From Chromatiales bacterium (GTDB taxonomy: Bacteria > Pseudomonadota > Gammaproteobacteria > Steroidobacterales > Woeseiaceae): a stretch of DNA of 44,704 nt. Location of the stretch: NCBI GenBank assembly GCA_004282875.1, contig SHLT01000008.1, positions 1 to 44,704 of the forward strand, read 5' to 3'. The notes under the pieces were generated by a model. The model did not search any database. It saw only the letters and a list, made by a program, of their open reading frames with translations, and was not told where the DNA came from. This document shows positions 44,617-44,704 of this stretch, in pieces (positions within the stretch are counted from its first letter, which is position 1; every line of letters starts with the position of its first letter). Both the position numbers and the translations under genes were made by a program.

Positions 44617-44704
44617 GCAATTCAACAGAATGCAATTTCGTGCTGACCAGCCAGTGCTGCTATCCGCCAGATGTTCATGACCTGCAAGCCTCCTCATCCT
44701 TGTG

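Overview
The window is GC-rich, gene-dense bacterial chromosome. It most likely comes from a free-living, probably marine, gammaproteobacterium. This is an inference from content: the rplU-rpmA-obgE cluster divergent from ispB, a proK-like tRNA-Pro(CGG), SstT, YbdL and FeoAB homologues, a TonB-dependent receptor operon, abundant c-di-GMP enzymes and short-chain acyl-CoA catabolism. No phage, insertion sequence or CRISPR array was seen.

Layout. 1-4168: obgE (cut by the window start), rpmA, rplU with a Lys/Ala tail, ispB, a stand-alone E2-type acyltransferase and tRNA-Pro. 4208-8188: small membrane and exported proteins, a Tat-exported FAD oxidase and a YbdL-type aminotransferase. 8201-10645: feoAB behind a Fur-box promoter. 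10682-11863: a deoxynucleoside kinase divergent from hypoxanthine phosphoribosyltransferase. 11864-20987 (minus strand): a four-gene c-di-GMP block. It holds two GGDEF/EAL proteins, a periplasmic-propeller diguanylate cyclase and, translationally coupled to the cyclase, an exported subtilisin-like protease ending in 12-residue WTDGG repeats. 21142-24583: sstT, an M20 peptidase and a CDF metal exporter in one tight operon. Upstream of sstT lies a candidate structured small RNA with a strong terminator. 24980-27435: an exported amidohydrolase and a glyoxalase-II-like hydrolase.

27436-31218 is a thiamine acquisition operon: TonB receptor, thiamine-binding protein, PnuT-like permease and thiamine-kinase-like protein. 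It is headed by a TPP riboswitch whose closing helix starts in the stop codon of the preceding gene and ends against the receptor start codon. That preceding gene is the last of a branched-chain acyl-CoA operon (icmF, enoyl-CoA hydratase, acyl-CoA dehydrogenase, 3-hydroxyisobutyrate dehydrogenase-like). This operon is divergent from a TetR regulator, with a palindromic operator between them. 38160-44510 holds a Sel1-like protein and a second acyl-CoA operon: isovaleryl-CoA dehydrogenase, methylcrotonyl-CoA carboxylase beta, an ACAD10/LvaA-like kinase, a MaoC hydratase and a crotonase.

The strongest candidates for something new are the coupled propeller-cyclase/repeat-protease pair, the mid-operon TPP riboswitch, the structured RNA before sstT, the lipoyl-less E2 enzyme beside ispB and the kinase-containing acyl-CoA operon. 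All functional statements rest on reading motifs by eye; no database search was run.
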